Shown: positions 6,906-15,607 of the stretch, in pieces
How positions within the stretch are numbered: position 1 is the first letter of the stretch
Layout: each line of letters starts with the position of its first letter
Source of the DNA: Methanoculleus oceani
GTDB lineage: Archaea; Halobacteriota; Methanomicrobia; Methanomicrobiales; Methanoculleaceae
Assembly: GCF_023702065.1 (NCBI RefSeq)
Contig: NZ_QFDM01000003.1
Span: forward strand, 434,001 to 498,000
Direction: 5' to 3'
Length of the DNA stretch: 64,000 bases
Translations under genes and position numbers: made by a program
Notes under the pieces: generated by a model
What the model was told of the DNA's origin: nothing
What the model saw: the letters and a program-made list of their open reading frames with translations, nothing else
Databases searched by the model: none

Positions 6906-8902
6906 CGGCCGGCCTCCTTTTTGAAGAGGTCGACGGTGCATGTCGCCATCTCCTTCTGCATCCACGGCGGCAGCCCGCCATGGACCCGGGGCTCCAGAAA
7001 CCGCCGGTCCCCGAGGACGAGCATCCCCCGGTCCTCGGGAGTCCGGAGCACCCTTCCTAACGCCTGCAGGGCGCGGTTGATAGCCGGAAGGGTGTAGCTG
7101 ATGAACTCGCCCTCCTCGCCGAACTTCATCCGGAAGTAGTCGATCACCATCCGGCGGACGCGGTTGAACGGTGCGAGCGGGAGGCCGATGACGAGCGCCC
7201 CCGAAAGCATCTCGCCCCGGTAATCCAGGCCTTCGCTCCACTTGCCGCCGCAGACCGCAAAGAGGATGCCCGAGCGGCCTGTCCCGGGGAGGGCCATGAA
7301 CTCCCGGAGCATCGCGGCTGAGGCCCCGGTATCTTTGGACTCGACGTAGATCTGCTTTTTTCTGATGCGGGGGGCGCACCGCTCCGCAAAGGTGTTGAGC
7401 AGATCGTAGGAGGGGAAGTAGACCGCAAGGTTCCCCGGTAGGGCGGCAAACGTGGTGATGTAGTCCTCGGTTCGCGCGAGGTTCTCTCTGTCCCGGCGCA
7501 TCGAGTAGGCGGTGGTGATATCGCTCGCACAGAAGATGCGGCGGTTCTCCGGGGGGAAGGAGTTCGGGAGCGATGTCGTGGTGACGTCAAGATCGCCGAA
7601 GTAGTAGCGGCGGTAACTCTCGATGGGGGAGAGCGTCCCGGATATCAGGACGCAACAGGCATGTGCCCGGGCGATATCCTGGAGTTTGGTGCTCGGATCG
7701 ATGTTCCTCACCTCGAGCGCCACCGTGCCGTCGTCCTCTTTGCGGTAGACGGTCAGGTAGGCCGGGTCGGCTGCAGACCGGAAGATCCGGTAGAAGAACT
7801 CGGTCAGCCGCTCGATCGCGCTCTCCCGGAACTCGCCCGCCTGCATGTTCTTCTCGCGCAGCCCTTCGCTGATCTTGAGGAGGTCGTCCACGATCTCCTC
7901 CATGCTCCGGTAGAGCGTGCCGGAAAGGATCATCCGCTGGAAGATGGCGGGGTCGAACCAGTCCTCGACCTCGTGCGAGCCCTTGAGCGCTTCCATGAAC
8001 CGGGTTATCTGCGGCAGGATCTGGACGATGGCGTCCGCCTGCTGCGACCGCCGGCGCCCGGAGAGTTCGTGCCCGGCCTGCACGATATCGCGCTCCTCGA
8101 TCGTCACGCTCTCGATGCTCTGGACGACGTCGCCGCAGTTATGGGCCTCGTCGATGAGCAGCAGGGCGTCGTGCCCCTCGATCCCGAGCGACTGGTAGAG
8201 CTGCTCCCGGATCATGTCGTCGAAGAGGTGGTAGAAGTTCACGAGCACCACGTCGGCGTCCCGGGCGGCGTGCATCATCGTATCGTAGGGGCAGATGTCG
8301 CCGCAGAACCCGGCAAGCTGGTCGGGCCAGATCAGTTCGGTGCTCACCCGCTCGGCCCGGACGCGGAGGGCCGCCGACGGGATCATCTTCAGCCCTGCGT
8401 CCTCGGGCTCCACGAAGGATTTGCCGTGGATGAAGTAGGGGCAGATGAGCGGGTGCTCCGGGTCCATCTTCCGGATCTGCTGCTTGATCTGGCGATCGTT
8501 TGCCGGGACGAGCGATCCCTTCTGTGCCCGCTCCCGCATCAGCGCCGTCGAAAAGGCCTTGACGCCCTCGCACCGCCGGTAGACGTCTCCTTCGCCGCCG
8601 AGCGGGCACATGCTGGACTTGCCGATGAGGTAGGCGAACTTGAGATCGCCGCGCTTTTTCCGGACGAGCTCGAGCTCGCGCATGAACGTGGCGAGCTGGC
8701 TGATGGTCCGGACGGCGACGAGCACTTTTCGTCCCCGGCTCTCTGCGAGGAGCGCGGAGACCACGCTCGACTTGCCGCTCCCGGTCGGCGCATCGATCAT
8801 GGCGATGCCGCCGTCGCGTGCGACGGATGCGGCCAGATCAAGCATCTCCCGCTGGTTGGGCCGGTACTCCCGGTATGGGAACCAGTCGTCGAGGGTATCC
8901 AT
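6893..8902 (-). CDS. XPD/Rad3-family iron-sulfur DNA helicase
   Basis: ATP-dependent 5'-3' DNA helicase of superfamily 2, the archaeal counterpart of XPD/DinG. In 669 residues: Q-motif-like start (YRPNQREM), Walker A APTGSGKSS (38-46), the iron-sulfur insert with Cys99, Cys111, Cys154 and Cys204, and Walker B DEAH (251-254). The C-terminal RecA domain ends with an arginine-finger motif QALGRVLRT. All four cysteines of the 4Fe-4S cluster are present, so helicase activity is expected. Role: nucleotide excision repair or removal of replication obstacles. First gene of the operon helicase-ogt-reductase-mobA. Confidence 0.92.
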   Translation of the reverse strand: MDTLDDWFPYREYRPNQREMLDLAASVARDGGIAMIDAPTGSGKSSVVSALLAESRGRKVLVAVRTISQLATFMRELELVRKKRGDLKFAYLIGKSSMCPLGGEGDVYRRCEGVKAFSTALMRERAQKGSLVPANDRQIKQQIRKMDPEHPLICPYFIHGKSFVEPEDAGLKMIPSAALRVRAERVSTELIWPDQLAGFCGDICPYDTMMHAARDADVVLVNFYHLFDDMIREQLYQSLGIEGHDALLLIDEAHNCGDVVQSIESVTIEERDIVQAGHELSGRRRSQQADAIVQILPQITRFMEALKGSHEVEDWFDPAIFQRMILSGTLYRSMEEIVDDLLKISEGLREKNMQAGEFRESAIERLTEFFYRIFRSAADPAYLTVYRKEDDGTVALEVRNIDPSTKLQDIARAHACCVLISGTLSPIESYRRYYFGDLDVTTTSLPNSFPPENRRIFCASDITTAYSMRRDRENLARTEDYITTFAALPGNLAVYFPSYDLLNTFAERCAPRIRKKQIYVESKDTGASAAMLREFMALPGTGRSGILFAVCGGKWSEGLDYRGEMLSGALVIGLPLAPFNRVRRMVIDYFRMKFGEEGEFISYTLPAINRALQALGRVLRTPEDRGMLVLGDRRFLEPRVHGGLPPWMQKEMATCTVDLFKKEAGRWRS

Positions 8903-9204
8903 TGTTTATAGGTCGACGGCTGACGTCAATGTAGTTTGGGTGTCCGGGGCGAAAGTGAACGAGACCGGGAACGGGTCGGGCGCCGGTGGAAGCGAGGCCC
9001 CGGGGACCGGGGATCCCCTGACCATTGCCCGGGTGCTGCCTATGGCGCTTGCAGCGTTCATCCCCCACCGGGAGCCCCCATAGCGCGCATATGCTCCCGT
9101 CTCTCAGGAAAAAGACGGACTGAAAGTATCCAGTACGGCCTCGCCGGAGACGCGAACCAAAAGTTTTATATAACAACCCGCTCACCGCTCACCGGTGAGA
9201 TTGT
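8903..9204. other. Intergenic region between the helicase and DUF5654 genes
   Basis: Spacer of 302 bases between divergent genes. I see a TATA box for the right-hand gene at 9164-9173 and a small palindrome CTCACCGGTGAG at about 9187-9198. A CCTATAAAC at 8905-8913 (minus) is too close to the helicase ATG to be a normal promoter. No gene is recognisable on either strand. Confidence 0.5.
9164..9173 (+). promoter_or_regulatory. Strong TATA box of the DUF5654 gene
   Basis: TTTTATATAA preceded by an A-rich BRE-like ACCAAAAG. Its distance to the ATG at 9205 predicts a leader of about 5-10 bases. One of the best matches to the archaeal consensus in the window, suggesting high expression of a very small gene. 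Confidence 0.55.
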
Positions 9205-9456
9205 ATGTCACTCAAGGCTGAGGTCATCGACAAGATATCGGCTCTTATCACGGCCGCATTCGGCCTGATCGCCGCTCTTGCATGGAACGGCGCCATTCAG
9301 GAACTTTTTGCACTTATTTTCGGAGATCAGAGTACGCTCGCTGCAATGTTCGTGTATGCTATCGTCGTGACGATCATCGCGGTGATCGCGGTCATCCTGA
9401 TCGGCCGCGCCGCAGGGAGGGCGAAGGCAGAGGATGAGGCGGCGGCAAGACAGTGA
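9205..9456 (+). CDS. Small two-helix membrane protein (DUF5654-like)
   Basis: An 83-residue protein with two hydrophobic segments (about 12-38 and 45-68) joined by a short polar loop and ending in a charged tail (GRAKAEDEAAARQ). It resembles the DUF5654 family common in archaea, often found near transport genes. Function unknown. It precedes corA by about 60 bases and might be co-transcribed with it. The strong promoter and clear start support a real gene. Confidence 0.75.
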   Translation: MSLKAEVIDKISALITAAFGLIAALAWNGAIQELFALIFGDQSTLAAMFVYAIVVTIIAVIAVILIGRAAGRAKAEDEAAARQ

Positions 9457-9515
9457 GGGGCCAGAAAACCCCCTTTTCGGCAAATTTGCCCAGACAGGAA
9501 CCTACCTGATCTCTA

Positions 9516-10565
9516 ATGAGCCGGCATGACGACCAGCCAGAGGCCAGGGCAGGTGTGGACGAGTCGCCCGGCCCTGCCCGCGGGCGACCGGTCACCGTCA
9601 CTGTCATCGAGTACGACGGGTCCCGCTTCAATGAGCAGACCTGCACCCGGCCCGGGGACCTTCGGGCACTCATCCTCCGCCCGACGGTCACCTGGATCAA
9701 TGCCGACGGCGTCCACGATATCGGGATGGTCCAGGCGATCGGGGACGCCGTCGGGATCCACCCGCTGACCCTGGAGGACATCGCGAACACCCGCCAGCGG
9801 CCGAAGATCGAAGACTACCGCGACTACCTCTACGTTGCAGTCCGGATGCTCGCTCCCGACGGCGACGGTGAGTTCCGGAGCGAGCAGGTCAGCCTTGTGC
9901 TCGGGAGAGGTTACGTCGTATCCTTCCAGGAACAGCCGGGCGACGCCTTCGAGCACATCCGGGAGCGCCTGCGTGCAGGAGCCGGGCGGCTCCGGAGCGA
10001 GGGGGCGGATTACCTCTTCTACGCCCTGCTCGACGCGATTGTCGACGGTTACTTCTCCGTGATCGAGGTCTTCGGGGAGCGTATCGAAGCGGTCGAGGAG
10101 GAGGTGGTGGCAGAACCCGACCGCGAGACCCTGCAGGCGATCTACGCCTTAAAACGGTCCCTGGTTGCGCTCCGGCGGTCGGTCTGGCCGCTCCGCGACG
10201 TGGTGGCGGAACTCGAGCGGGGCGACTCGCCCCTGATCCGGGAACCGACACTCTTCTACCTCCGGGACGTCTACGACCACACCATAGAGGTTGCCGAGAC
10301 GGTGGAGACCTACCGGGATACGATGTCCGGGATCCTCGACGTCTACCTCTCGAGCCAGAGCAGCCGGATGAACGAGATCATCAAGGTCCTCACCATCATC
10401 GCCACCATCTTCATCCCGCTCACCTTCATCGCCGGGGTCTACGGCATGAACTTTGCCTACATGCCGGAGATCAGACACCCCTGGGGTTACCCCGCGGCCC
10501 TCGCTTCGATGGCGGTCGTCGCGGCGATGATGCTTCTCTACTTCAGAAAGAAGGGGTGGATCTGA
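9516..10565 (+). CDS. corA: CorA-family divalent cation channel (first copy)
   Basis: Mg2+/Co2+ (possibly Zn2+) channel; 349 residues. A large acidic cytoplasmic domain (residues 1-285) contains the conserved HPLTLEDI and RPKIEDY segments; two transmembrane helices at the C-terminus flank the selectivity motif YGMN (in GVYGMNF), and the protein ends with the basic FRKKGWI. Family proteins act as homopentamers in the cell membrane. The first 25 residues (rich in Asp, Glu and Pro) are poorly conserved, so a start further in is possible. A second copy lies two genes downstream. Confidence 0.93.
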   Translation: MSRHDDQPEARAGVDESPGPARGRPVTVTVIEYDGSRFNEQTCTRPGDLRALILRPTVTWINADGVHDIGMVQAIGDAVGIHPLTLEDIANTRQRPKIEDYRDYLYVAVRMLAPDGDGEFRSEQVSLVLGRGYVVSFQEQPGDAFEHIRERLRAGAGRLRSEGADYLFYALLDAIVDGYFSVIEVFGERIEAVEEEVVAEPDRETLQAIYALKRSLVALRRSVWPLRDVVAELERGDSPLIREPTLFYLRDVYDHTIEVAETVETYRDTMSGILDVYLSSQSSRMNEIIKVLTIIATIFIPLTFIAGVYGMNFAYMPEIRHPWGYPAALASMAVVAAMMLLYFRKKGWI

Positions 10566-10604
10566 TCCGCGGCCGGCACCCCCTCCCGCCGTAACCGGAA
10601 TACC

Positions 10605-10611
10605 ATTATAT
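10605..10611 (+). promoter_or_regulatory. Probable TATA box of mscS
   Basis: ATTATAT in the short gap after corA, about 80 bases before the likely mscS ATG, which would give a leader of about 50 bases. Confidence 0.35.
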
Positions 10612-10689
10612 CCCGCTACGTCGAAGCCCGCGCCAACCTGCCGCGAGGAGAAGCGGGCCGTGTGCACCGCGGGCGGCAGGACGTGGAGC

Positions 10690-11673
10690 ATGCAGGCGAA
10701 CCGACGGCACCCGGAGGAGCAGGAAGAGAAGCGCGCAACGCGGAGGACCGTCGCCGTCATCGTGATCTCCGCCACCGCCACGGTCATATTCTTGCTCATG
10801 GCGCTCGCCTACCCGGACATCTACCTCGAGCGCGTCTTCTATACGTCCCTTACGATCAGCCTCGTCTACCTCTTCTTCTTCATCGTCGAATCCCTCACCA
10901 TCCGGCGCATCAGGGACGAGCGGGAGCGTTACTCGTTTCGGAGAACGGTATCCATCCTGAAGCTCGTCGTTATCGCCGTCATTCTCCTCCGGGTCTGGAT
11001 CGATACCAACTACATCTTCGTCGCCTACGGGATCGTCGGCGCCGGGATCGCCGTCGCGCTCCAGGACCTCTTCAAGAACTTCGTCGGCGGCATCCTGATC
11101 ATCATCTCCCGCACCTACCAGATCGGTGACCGTATCGAGATCAGCGAGACGATGGGCGACGTGATCGACATCGGGATCCTCGAGACGAAGCTCCTGGAGA
11201 TTCACGCCCGCGACGTGAAGGGCGACCAGGCGACGGGCAGGATCGCCGTCGTCCCGAACGGTGCCGTCCTCTCATCAAGGGTCTTCAACTACACGATGGA
11301 CCACACCTTCGTCTGGGACGAGATCTCCATCCCCATCACCTACGGATCGGACTGGCGGCGGGCCGTCTCCCTCTTCCTCGATATCGTTCGCCAGGAGACC
11401 GCAGCGACGGCCGGACAGGCCGAGCAGGAGATCGAGAGGATCGGCGAGCGTTACTACCTGCCGAAGAGGGATGTGGAGCCGTCCGTCTACCTGACCCTCA
11501 CCGACAACTGGATCACCTTCGATATCAGGTATGTGACCGATGTCCGGAGGAAACGGGCCACCAAGGATGACCTCTCCCGCAAACTCCTGGATGCGATCGA
11601 AGCGACCGACGGTATCGCCATCGCGACCGAAAACATCATCGTCTACGACGGCGGGCCGTTCAAAGACGCATGA
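10690..11673 (+). CDS. mscS: Mechanosensitive channel of small conductance (MscS family)
   Basis: Osmotic-release channel; 327 residues from the ATG at 10690, which has GGAG just upstream. Three N-terminal membrane helices (about 17-38, 45-67, 85-105) lead into the pore-lining helix with the family pattern of small residues (GAGIAVALQDLFKNFVGG), then the beta domain (YQIGDRIEI) and a mixed alpha-beta C-terminal domain. The region before the first helix is short and basic. It sits between two corA genes, an arrangement suggesting coordinated ion and turgor control. Confidence 0.9.
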   Translation: MQANRRHPEEQEEKRATRRTVAVIVISATATVIFLLMALAYPDIYLERVFYTSLTISLVYLFFFIVESLTIRRIRDERERYSFRRTVSILKLVVIAVILLRVWIDTNYIFVAYGIVGAGIAVALQDLFKNFVGGILIIISRTYQIGDRIEISETMGDVIDIGILETKLLEIHARDVKGDQATGRIAVVPNGAVLSSRVFNYTMDHTFVWDEISIPITYGSDWRRAVSLFLDIVRQETAATAGQAEQEIERIGERYYLPKRDVEPSVYLTLTDNWITFDIRYVTDVRRKRATKDDLSRKLLDAIEATDGIAIATENIIVYDGGPFKDA

Positions 11674-11690
11674 TTTGCCCGACAGCGATG

Positions 11691-11704
11691 CTTTAATACC
11701 ATAT
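11691..11704 (+). promoter_or_regulatory. Possible promoter and leader of the second corA gene
   Basis: CTTTAATACCATAT is TATA-like and lies about 150 bases before the next ATG, implying an unusually long leader of about 130 bases (about 11720-11851). I see no riboswitch consensus I can name in it. Confidence 0.3.
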
Positions 11705-11851
11705 GATGGCCCTTTGGGAGAAGATGGCTGCAGACCCATCAGGCGGACGTTCGAACGCGGCGGCGCCTGCCTGAACGCGGGATGCGGACCCTTGCCGGGT
11801 GCCTCGCCGGGAGGAGGCTGACATTCCGGCGCCGGCACCCAGGAGGCGGAG

Positions 11852-12850
11852 ATGCGGCCGGAAAAGACCTGTGGGATACTCTCGATCCGGGTGATCGATT
11901 ACACGGAAGACCGCCTCGAGGAGCACGAATGCATCGAGCTCACCGAGGCCTGGTCGTGGATCGGCCGGGAGACAGTCACCTGGATCGACGTCGTCGGGGT
12001 GCCGGAACACGACGAACTCGTGGTCCTCGGCAAACAGGCGGGGATCCACCCGCTCACGATGGAGGATATCACGGCCCCGGACCAGCGGCCGAAGGTGGAG
12101 GAGTTCGGGAGCTACGTCGCCGTCATCGCGAGGATGCTCTCGGAGAGAGACGGCAGGGTCGCAAGCGAGCAGGTCAGCCTGATCTTCGGGGAGAACTACG
12201 TCATAACGTTCCGGGAGCAGCCTTTCCAGGTCTTCGGACAGGTCAGGGAGCGGCTCAGGAACGAACTGAGCGTCATCCGGGGATCGGGGCCGGATTTTCT
12301 CGCCTACACGCTCCTCGACGCCATCGTGGGCGTCTACCTCGCCATCCTCGACGCAGTCGACGACCGGGTGGAAGACCTCCAGGGCAGGGTTCTGGCCTCC
12401 GCTGACCCGCTTGCCTTAAAACAGATCTACGAACTCAAGGAAGACCTCCTGACCATTCGGAGAGCGGCCGTCCCGGCACGCGAGGTTCTCGGGTCGCTCG
12501 CGAGCCGGGAGTTGAGCCTTGTCCGGAAGGAAACGATCCCGTACTTTCGGGATATATACGATCGGTGCATCCAGGCGGCAGAGGTTGCGGAGTATACCAG
12601 GGATACGCTCTCCGGCGTGATGGATCTCCATACCTCGAACCAGAACAACAGGCTCGCCGAGATCACGACGATCCTCACCATCGTCGCGAGCATCTTCATC
12701 CCCTTGAGCTTCATCACCGGGTTCTACGGGATGAATCTCATGAACATACCGCTCGAAGACTCACCCTGGGGATATCCTCTCGTCCTCCTCCTCATGCTGG
12801 GCGTCGCGGCCGCGATGCTCCTCTACTTCAGGAAGAAAGAGTGGATATGA
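11852..12850 (+). CDS. corA: CorA-family divalent cation channel (second copy)
   Basis: 332-residue paralogue of the protein at 9516-10565, with the same layout: HPLTMEDI and RPKVEEF near the N-terminus, two C-terminal membrane helices around YGMN (GFYGMNLM), and the ending FRKKEWI. Similarity is strong in the membrane part and moderate in the cytoplasmic domain, so the duplication is not recent. The acidic loop after YGMN (NIPLEDSP) differs from the first copy (FAYMPEIR), which could change ion preference. ATG with GGAGG a few bases upstream. T6 at 12911 probably terminates it. Confidence 0.92.
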   Translation: MRPEKTCGILSIRVIDYTEDRLEEHECIELTEAWSWIGRETVTWIDVVGVPEHDELVVLGKQAGIHPLTMEDITAPDQRPKVEEFGSYVAVIARMLSERDGRVASEQVSLIFGENYVITFREQPFQVFGQVRERLRNELSVIRGSGPDFLAYTLLDAIVGVYLAILDAVDDRVEDLQGRVLASADPLALKQIYELKEDLLTIRRAAVPAREVLGSLASRELSLVRKETIPYFRDIYDRCIQAAEVAEYTRDTLSGVMDLHTSNQNNRLAEITTILTIVASIFIPLSFITGFYGMNLMNIPLEDSPWGYPLVLLLMLGVAAAMLLYFRKKEWI

Positions 12851-12910
12851 CGGCGAGCCCTGCGCTGCGAGGGAAGATCCCGGCCGAAGGGCGACCGTCC
12901 CGGCACCCCC

Positions 12911-12916
12911 TTTTTT
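12911..12916 (+). terminator. T-tract terminator after corA
   Basis: Run of six T directly after a C-rich stretch (GGCACCCCC) in the gap before purB; typical of archaeal termination. Confidence 0.4.
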
Positions 12917-12944
12917 GTAGCGAGAATGCCTACACTTCTCCATT

Positions 12945-14285
12945 ATGGCAATCCATCCCATCGACTACCGGTACGGCACTTCGGAGATGCGTGCCGTCTG
13001 GAATGAGGAGAACCGGTTCCGGGCGATCGTCACGGCCGAAGTGGCGCTGGCCCGTGCCGAGGCCGTGCACGGGATGATTCCCCGCGAGGATGCGGAGACG
13101 ATCGCAACCTGCGCGCCGGAGGCACGCCTCGAGCGGGCGAAGGAGATCGAGGCCGAGATCAACCACGATATGATGGCGGTCGTCAAGGCCGTCACCGAGG
13201 TCTGCGGGGATGCCGGGCGTTGGATTCACTACGGTGCGACCTCGAACGACATCCTGGATACCGCGACGGCCCTGCAGCTCCGCGACAGCCTCGCGCTCAT
13301 TGAGGAGAAACTGGGCAAACTCCTCTGCGTGCTCCTCACCCGGAGCGCCGAGACGAAGACTCTCGTCTGCGCCGGCCGCACCCACGGGCAGATCGGCGTC
13401 CCGACGACCTACGGCCTCAGGTTCGCCATCTGGGCGAGCGAGGTCGCCCGCCACATGGAAAGGCTCCGCCAGATGCGTCCACGGGTCGTCGTCGGGCAGC
13501 TCACCGGTGCCGTAGGCACCCAGGCGGCGCTCGGCGATGCCGGTATCGAGATCCAGGAGACGATGATGGAGTTCCTCGGGATCCGGCCGGTGGACGTCTC
13601 GAACCAGCTCGTCTCCCGGGACCGCTACGCGGAGTACTTCATGCTCCTCGCGAACGTCGCGACCACGCTCGACAAGATCGGCCTTGAACTCCGGCTGATG
13701 CAGCGCTCGGAGATCGGGGAGCTTGCGGAGGCGTTCGGGAAGAATCAGGTCGGCTCGAGCACGATGCCCCACAAGAGAAACCCGATCAAGAGCGAGCAGG
13801 TCTGCGGCCTTGCGCGGATCGTGCGCTCCGCGGTCGAGCCGGCCCTGCAAAACAACGTCCTCTGGGACGAGCGCGACCTGACGAACTCCTCCCCCGAGCG
13901 GGTGCTCTTCCCCGAGGCGTCGGTGCTGACCGATCACATTCTCAACGTGATGATCGGCGTGATGGAAGGCCTCGAGTTCAACAGGGCAAACATCCGGAAG
14001 AACCTGATGCTTCTCAGAGGGGTAAATCTCGCCGAGTCGGTGATGATCGATCTCACCAGGCGCGGCATGAACCGGCAGGATGCCCACGAGGCGATGCGGA
14101 CGGCGAGCATGCAGGCGCTCGCCGAAGACCGGGACCTCGCCGAGGTGCTCGGCGAGCGAGCCGGGGTCACGGCGTTCGTCACCCGCGAGGATCTCGACCG
14201 GCTCCTCGACCCGGACGCGTATGTCGGGACGGCCGTCAGGCAGGTGGAGCGCCTGGTCGAGAAACTCGCGCCGCTCTGCCGGTGA
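12945..14285 (+). CDS. purB: Adenylosuccinate lyase
   Basis: Catalyses two fumarate-releasing steps of purine synthesis (SAICAR to AICAR, adenylosuccinate to AMP). The 446 residues carry the fumarase/aspartase superfamily signature GSSTMPHKRNP (about 270-280) with the flexible catalytic loop, the conserved AGRTHGQ histidine segment and HYGATSNDILDTA. Length is normal. Starts at ATG; single gene between convergent neighbours. Confidence 0.95.
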   Translation: MAIHPIDYRYGTSEMRAVWNEENRFRAIVTAEVALARAEAVHGMIPREDAETIATCAPEARLERAKEIEAEINHDMMAVVKAVTEVCGDAGRWIHYGATSNDILDTATALQLRDSLALIEEKLGKLLCVLLTRSAETKTLVCAGRTHGQIGVPTTYGLRFAIWASEVARHMERLRQMRPRVVVGQLTGAVGTQAALGDAGIEIQETMMEFLGIRPVDVSNQLVSRDRYAEYFMLLANVATTLDKIGLELRLMQRSEIGELAEAFGKNQVGSSTMPHKRNPIKSEQVCGLARIVRSAVEPALQNNVLWDERDLTNSSPERVLFPEASVLTDHILNVMIGVMEGLEFNRANIRKNLMLLRGVNLAESVMIDLTRRGMNRQDAHEAMRTASMQALAEDRDLAEVLGERAGVTAFVTREDLDRLLDPDAYVGTAVRQVERLVEKLAPLCR

Positions 14286-14330
14286 AGGGATTTCGGGCGG
14301 GGTGCGCCGCCGCATCCCGACCGGCGGCCC

Positions 14331-14606
14331 TCATAATTTGAACCGGGGAGGGGTATCGAAGAGTTTGCGATACAGCGAGCTGAAGAGTGCGGTGTACTCC
14401 CCGGCCCTCTCGGTGGAGACATACCGGATCTTATCTCCCTCAGCCGCTTCAACGAGATACTCTTTTTCCACGAGAAACGTAAGATACTCCTGGCCGGTCT
14501 TTGAGTTCAGGTCGCACCGGTTGATGATGCCGGTAAACGACTGCGGCGTTCTGCAGAAGACCAGGATCTCCCAGTAGATCTCAAACGCCGTCCTGCGCCC
14601 GCTCAT
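14331..14606 (-). CDS. Winged-helix DNA-binding protein
   Basis: A 91-residue protein with the pattern of archaeal single-domain winged-helix regulators: N-terminal helix (TAFEIYWEILVFC), a helix-turn-helix (TGIINRCDLNSKTGQEYLTFLVEKEYL) and a wing strand (KIRYVSTERAGEYTALF). Probably a local transcription regulator. The ATG overlaps the upstream membrane-protein gene by 4 bases (ATGA), so it is the second gene of a two-gene operon and may respond to or control that protein. Confidence 0.7.
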   Translation of the reverse strand: MSGRRTAFEIYWEILVFCRTPQSFTGIINRCDLNSKTGQEYLTFLVEKEYLVEAAEGDKIRYVSTERAGEYTALFSSLYRKLFDTPPRFKL

Positions 14607-15250
14607 CGCCGATCCAACTCCAGCGTTTCTTTCAGGAGAGCCTCGGACTCCTCGATCTCGTCAAGCCGCTCGTCCCAGACCCTTGCGAACCGGGAGAAGT
14701 AGTACGAGGAGGTAAGGCTGATGAGGGCGACCCCGAGCGTGAGGAGCATGAAAGGGATGACCAGGTAGTTGTTGAGGGTGAAGACGATACCGTCTGTTGA
14801 GACGGACAGGTGTTCCAGGCTGCCGAGGACCCCGAGGACAAATGAACTGACGCCGCCGAGCGTGCAGACCAGGATCATGGTGCGGATGGTTGCGCGGTTG
14901 TCGCGGTAGTGGGAGAGCATCCGTACGATGAGACGGGTGAGAGCCTCGTCCGTGACCTCTCCTTTCTCATCCAGGTCGTCCTTGATCGTCTCGATCCCTT
15001 CAAAGATCCTGACGCTGGTGAGAAGCCAGTAAAATCCCGTAAGAGCGGCAACAAGTGCGACGAACAGGATGACCGGGGAATAGATCACGTACAGCGCGGT
15101 AGAGAAGGTCTCGTACATGGAGACCGCCTGCCCGATGAGCACGCTGATGCCGAACGCCATCACAAGTGCGGCAAAGACGATGTTCGCGATGATAATAACA
15201 TAGAAGTTCCGGATCTCACTTCTGAACCGGACGAGTGCTGATTCGTGCAT
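14603..15250 (-). CDS. Four-helix membrane protein of unknown function
   Basis: 215 residues from the ATG at 15250, preceded by GGTGA at a good distance; a GTG at 15262 is an alternative. Four hydrophobic segments (about 20-44, 54-80, 125-145 and 160-185) are separated by a charged cytoplasmic-type loop (IKDDLDEKGEVTDEALTRL), and the protein ends in a 30-residue acidic helix. I do not recognise the family. Coupled to a winged-helix gene by a 4-base overlap. A short CTAT-type repeat lies just upstream. Confidence 0.65.
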   Translation of the reverse strand: MHESALVRFRSEIRNFYVIIIANIVFAALVMAFGISVLIGQAVSMYETFSTALYVIYSPVILFVALVAALTGFYWLLTSVRIFEGIETIKDDLDEKGEVTDEALTRLIVRMLSHYRDNRATIRTMILVCTLGGVSSFVLGVLGSLEHLSVSTDGIVFTLNNYLVIPFMLLTLGVALISLTSSYYFSRFARVWDERLDEIEESEALLKETLELDRR

Positions 15251-15262
15251 GGAGGTATTCAC

Positions 15263-15607
15263 CGGTCTATCTATCTATTCGCGTTCTGCAAATAAAGGGC
15301 ATGAAACTAAGATACGTATTCTGCCCAGGTGCCGATACCGGCCTCCGCCACCCCCTGCTTGCAATGGTATGACCGATGAAGAGACGGAAACCCCGGATAG
15401 AGGAGAGCGTGATACCCCGGCAGCTGCCGCCTCCCGGTCGATTAGAGGGCGCAAACTCCGCTGAAATCGCCCGAATAGCCCGCATTTTGCGCCGGCAGGT
15501 GTACACACATTTATAGTTTAACAGTGCAAACACTTTCATTGATCCGCTTTTTGAGGGGGCCGGAGACCCCGGTCTCCTCATGGCAATAACCTGCCGGATT
15601 ACAAAAT
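15263..15607. other. Intergenic region with promoter for the asparagine-synthase-like gene
   Basis: 345 bases between divergent genes. A short tetranucleotide-type repeat (TCTATCTATCTATT, from about 15264) sits next to the membrane-protein start. TTTATAGTTT at 15510-15519 (plus strand) is TATA-like and would give a leader of about 65 bases for the gene at 15608. A GC-rich hairpin (GGCCGGAGACCCCGGTCTCC, about 15559) lies in that leader. No gene is recognisable. Confidence 0.45.

Noticed and set aside
10662-11129. Plus-strand open frame overlapping mscS in another frame
   Set aside because: Histidine/arginine-rich shadow; mscS frame has the channel signature.
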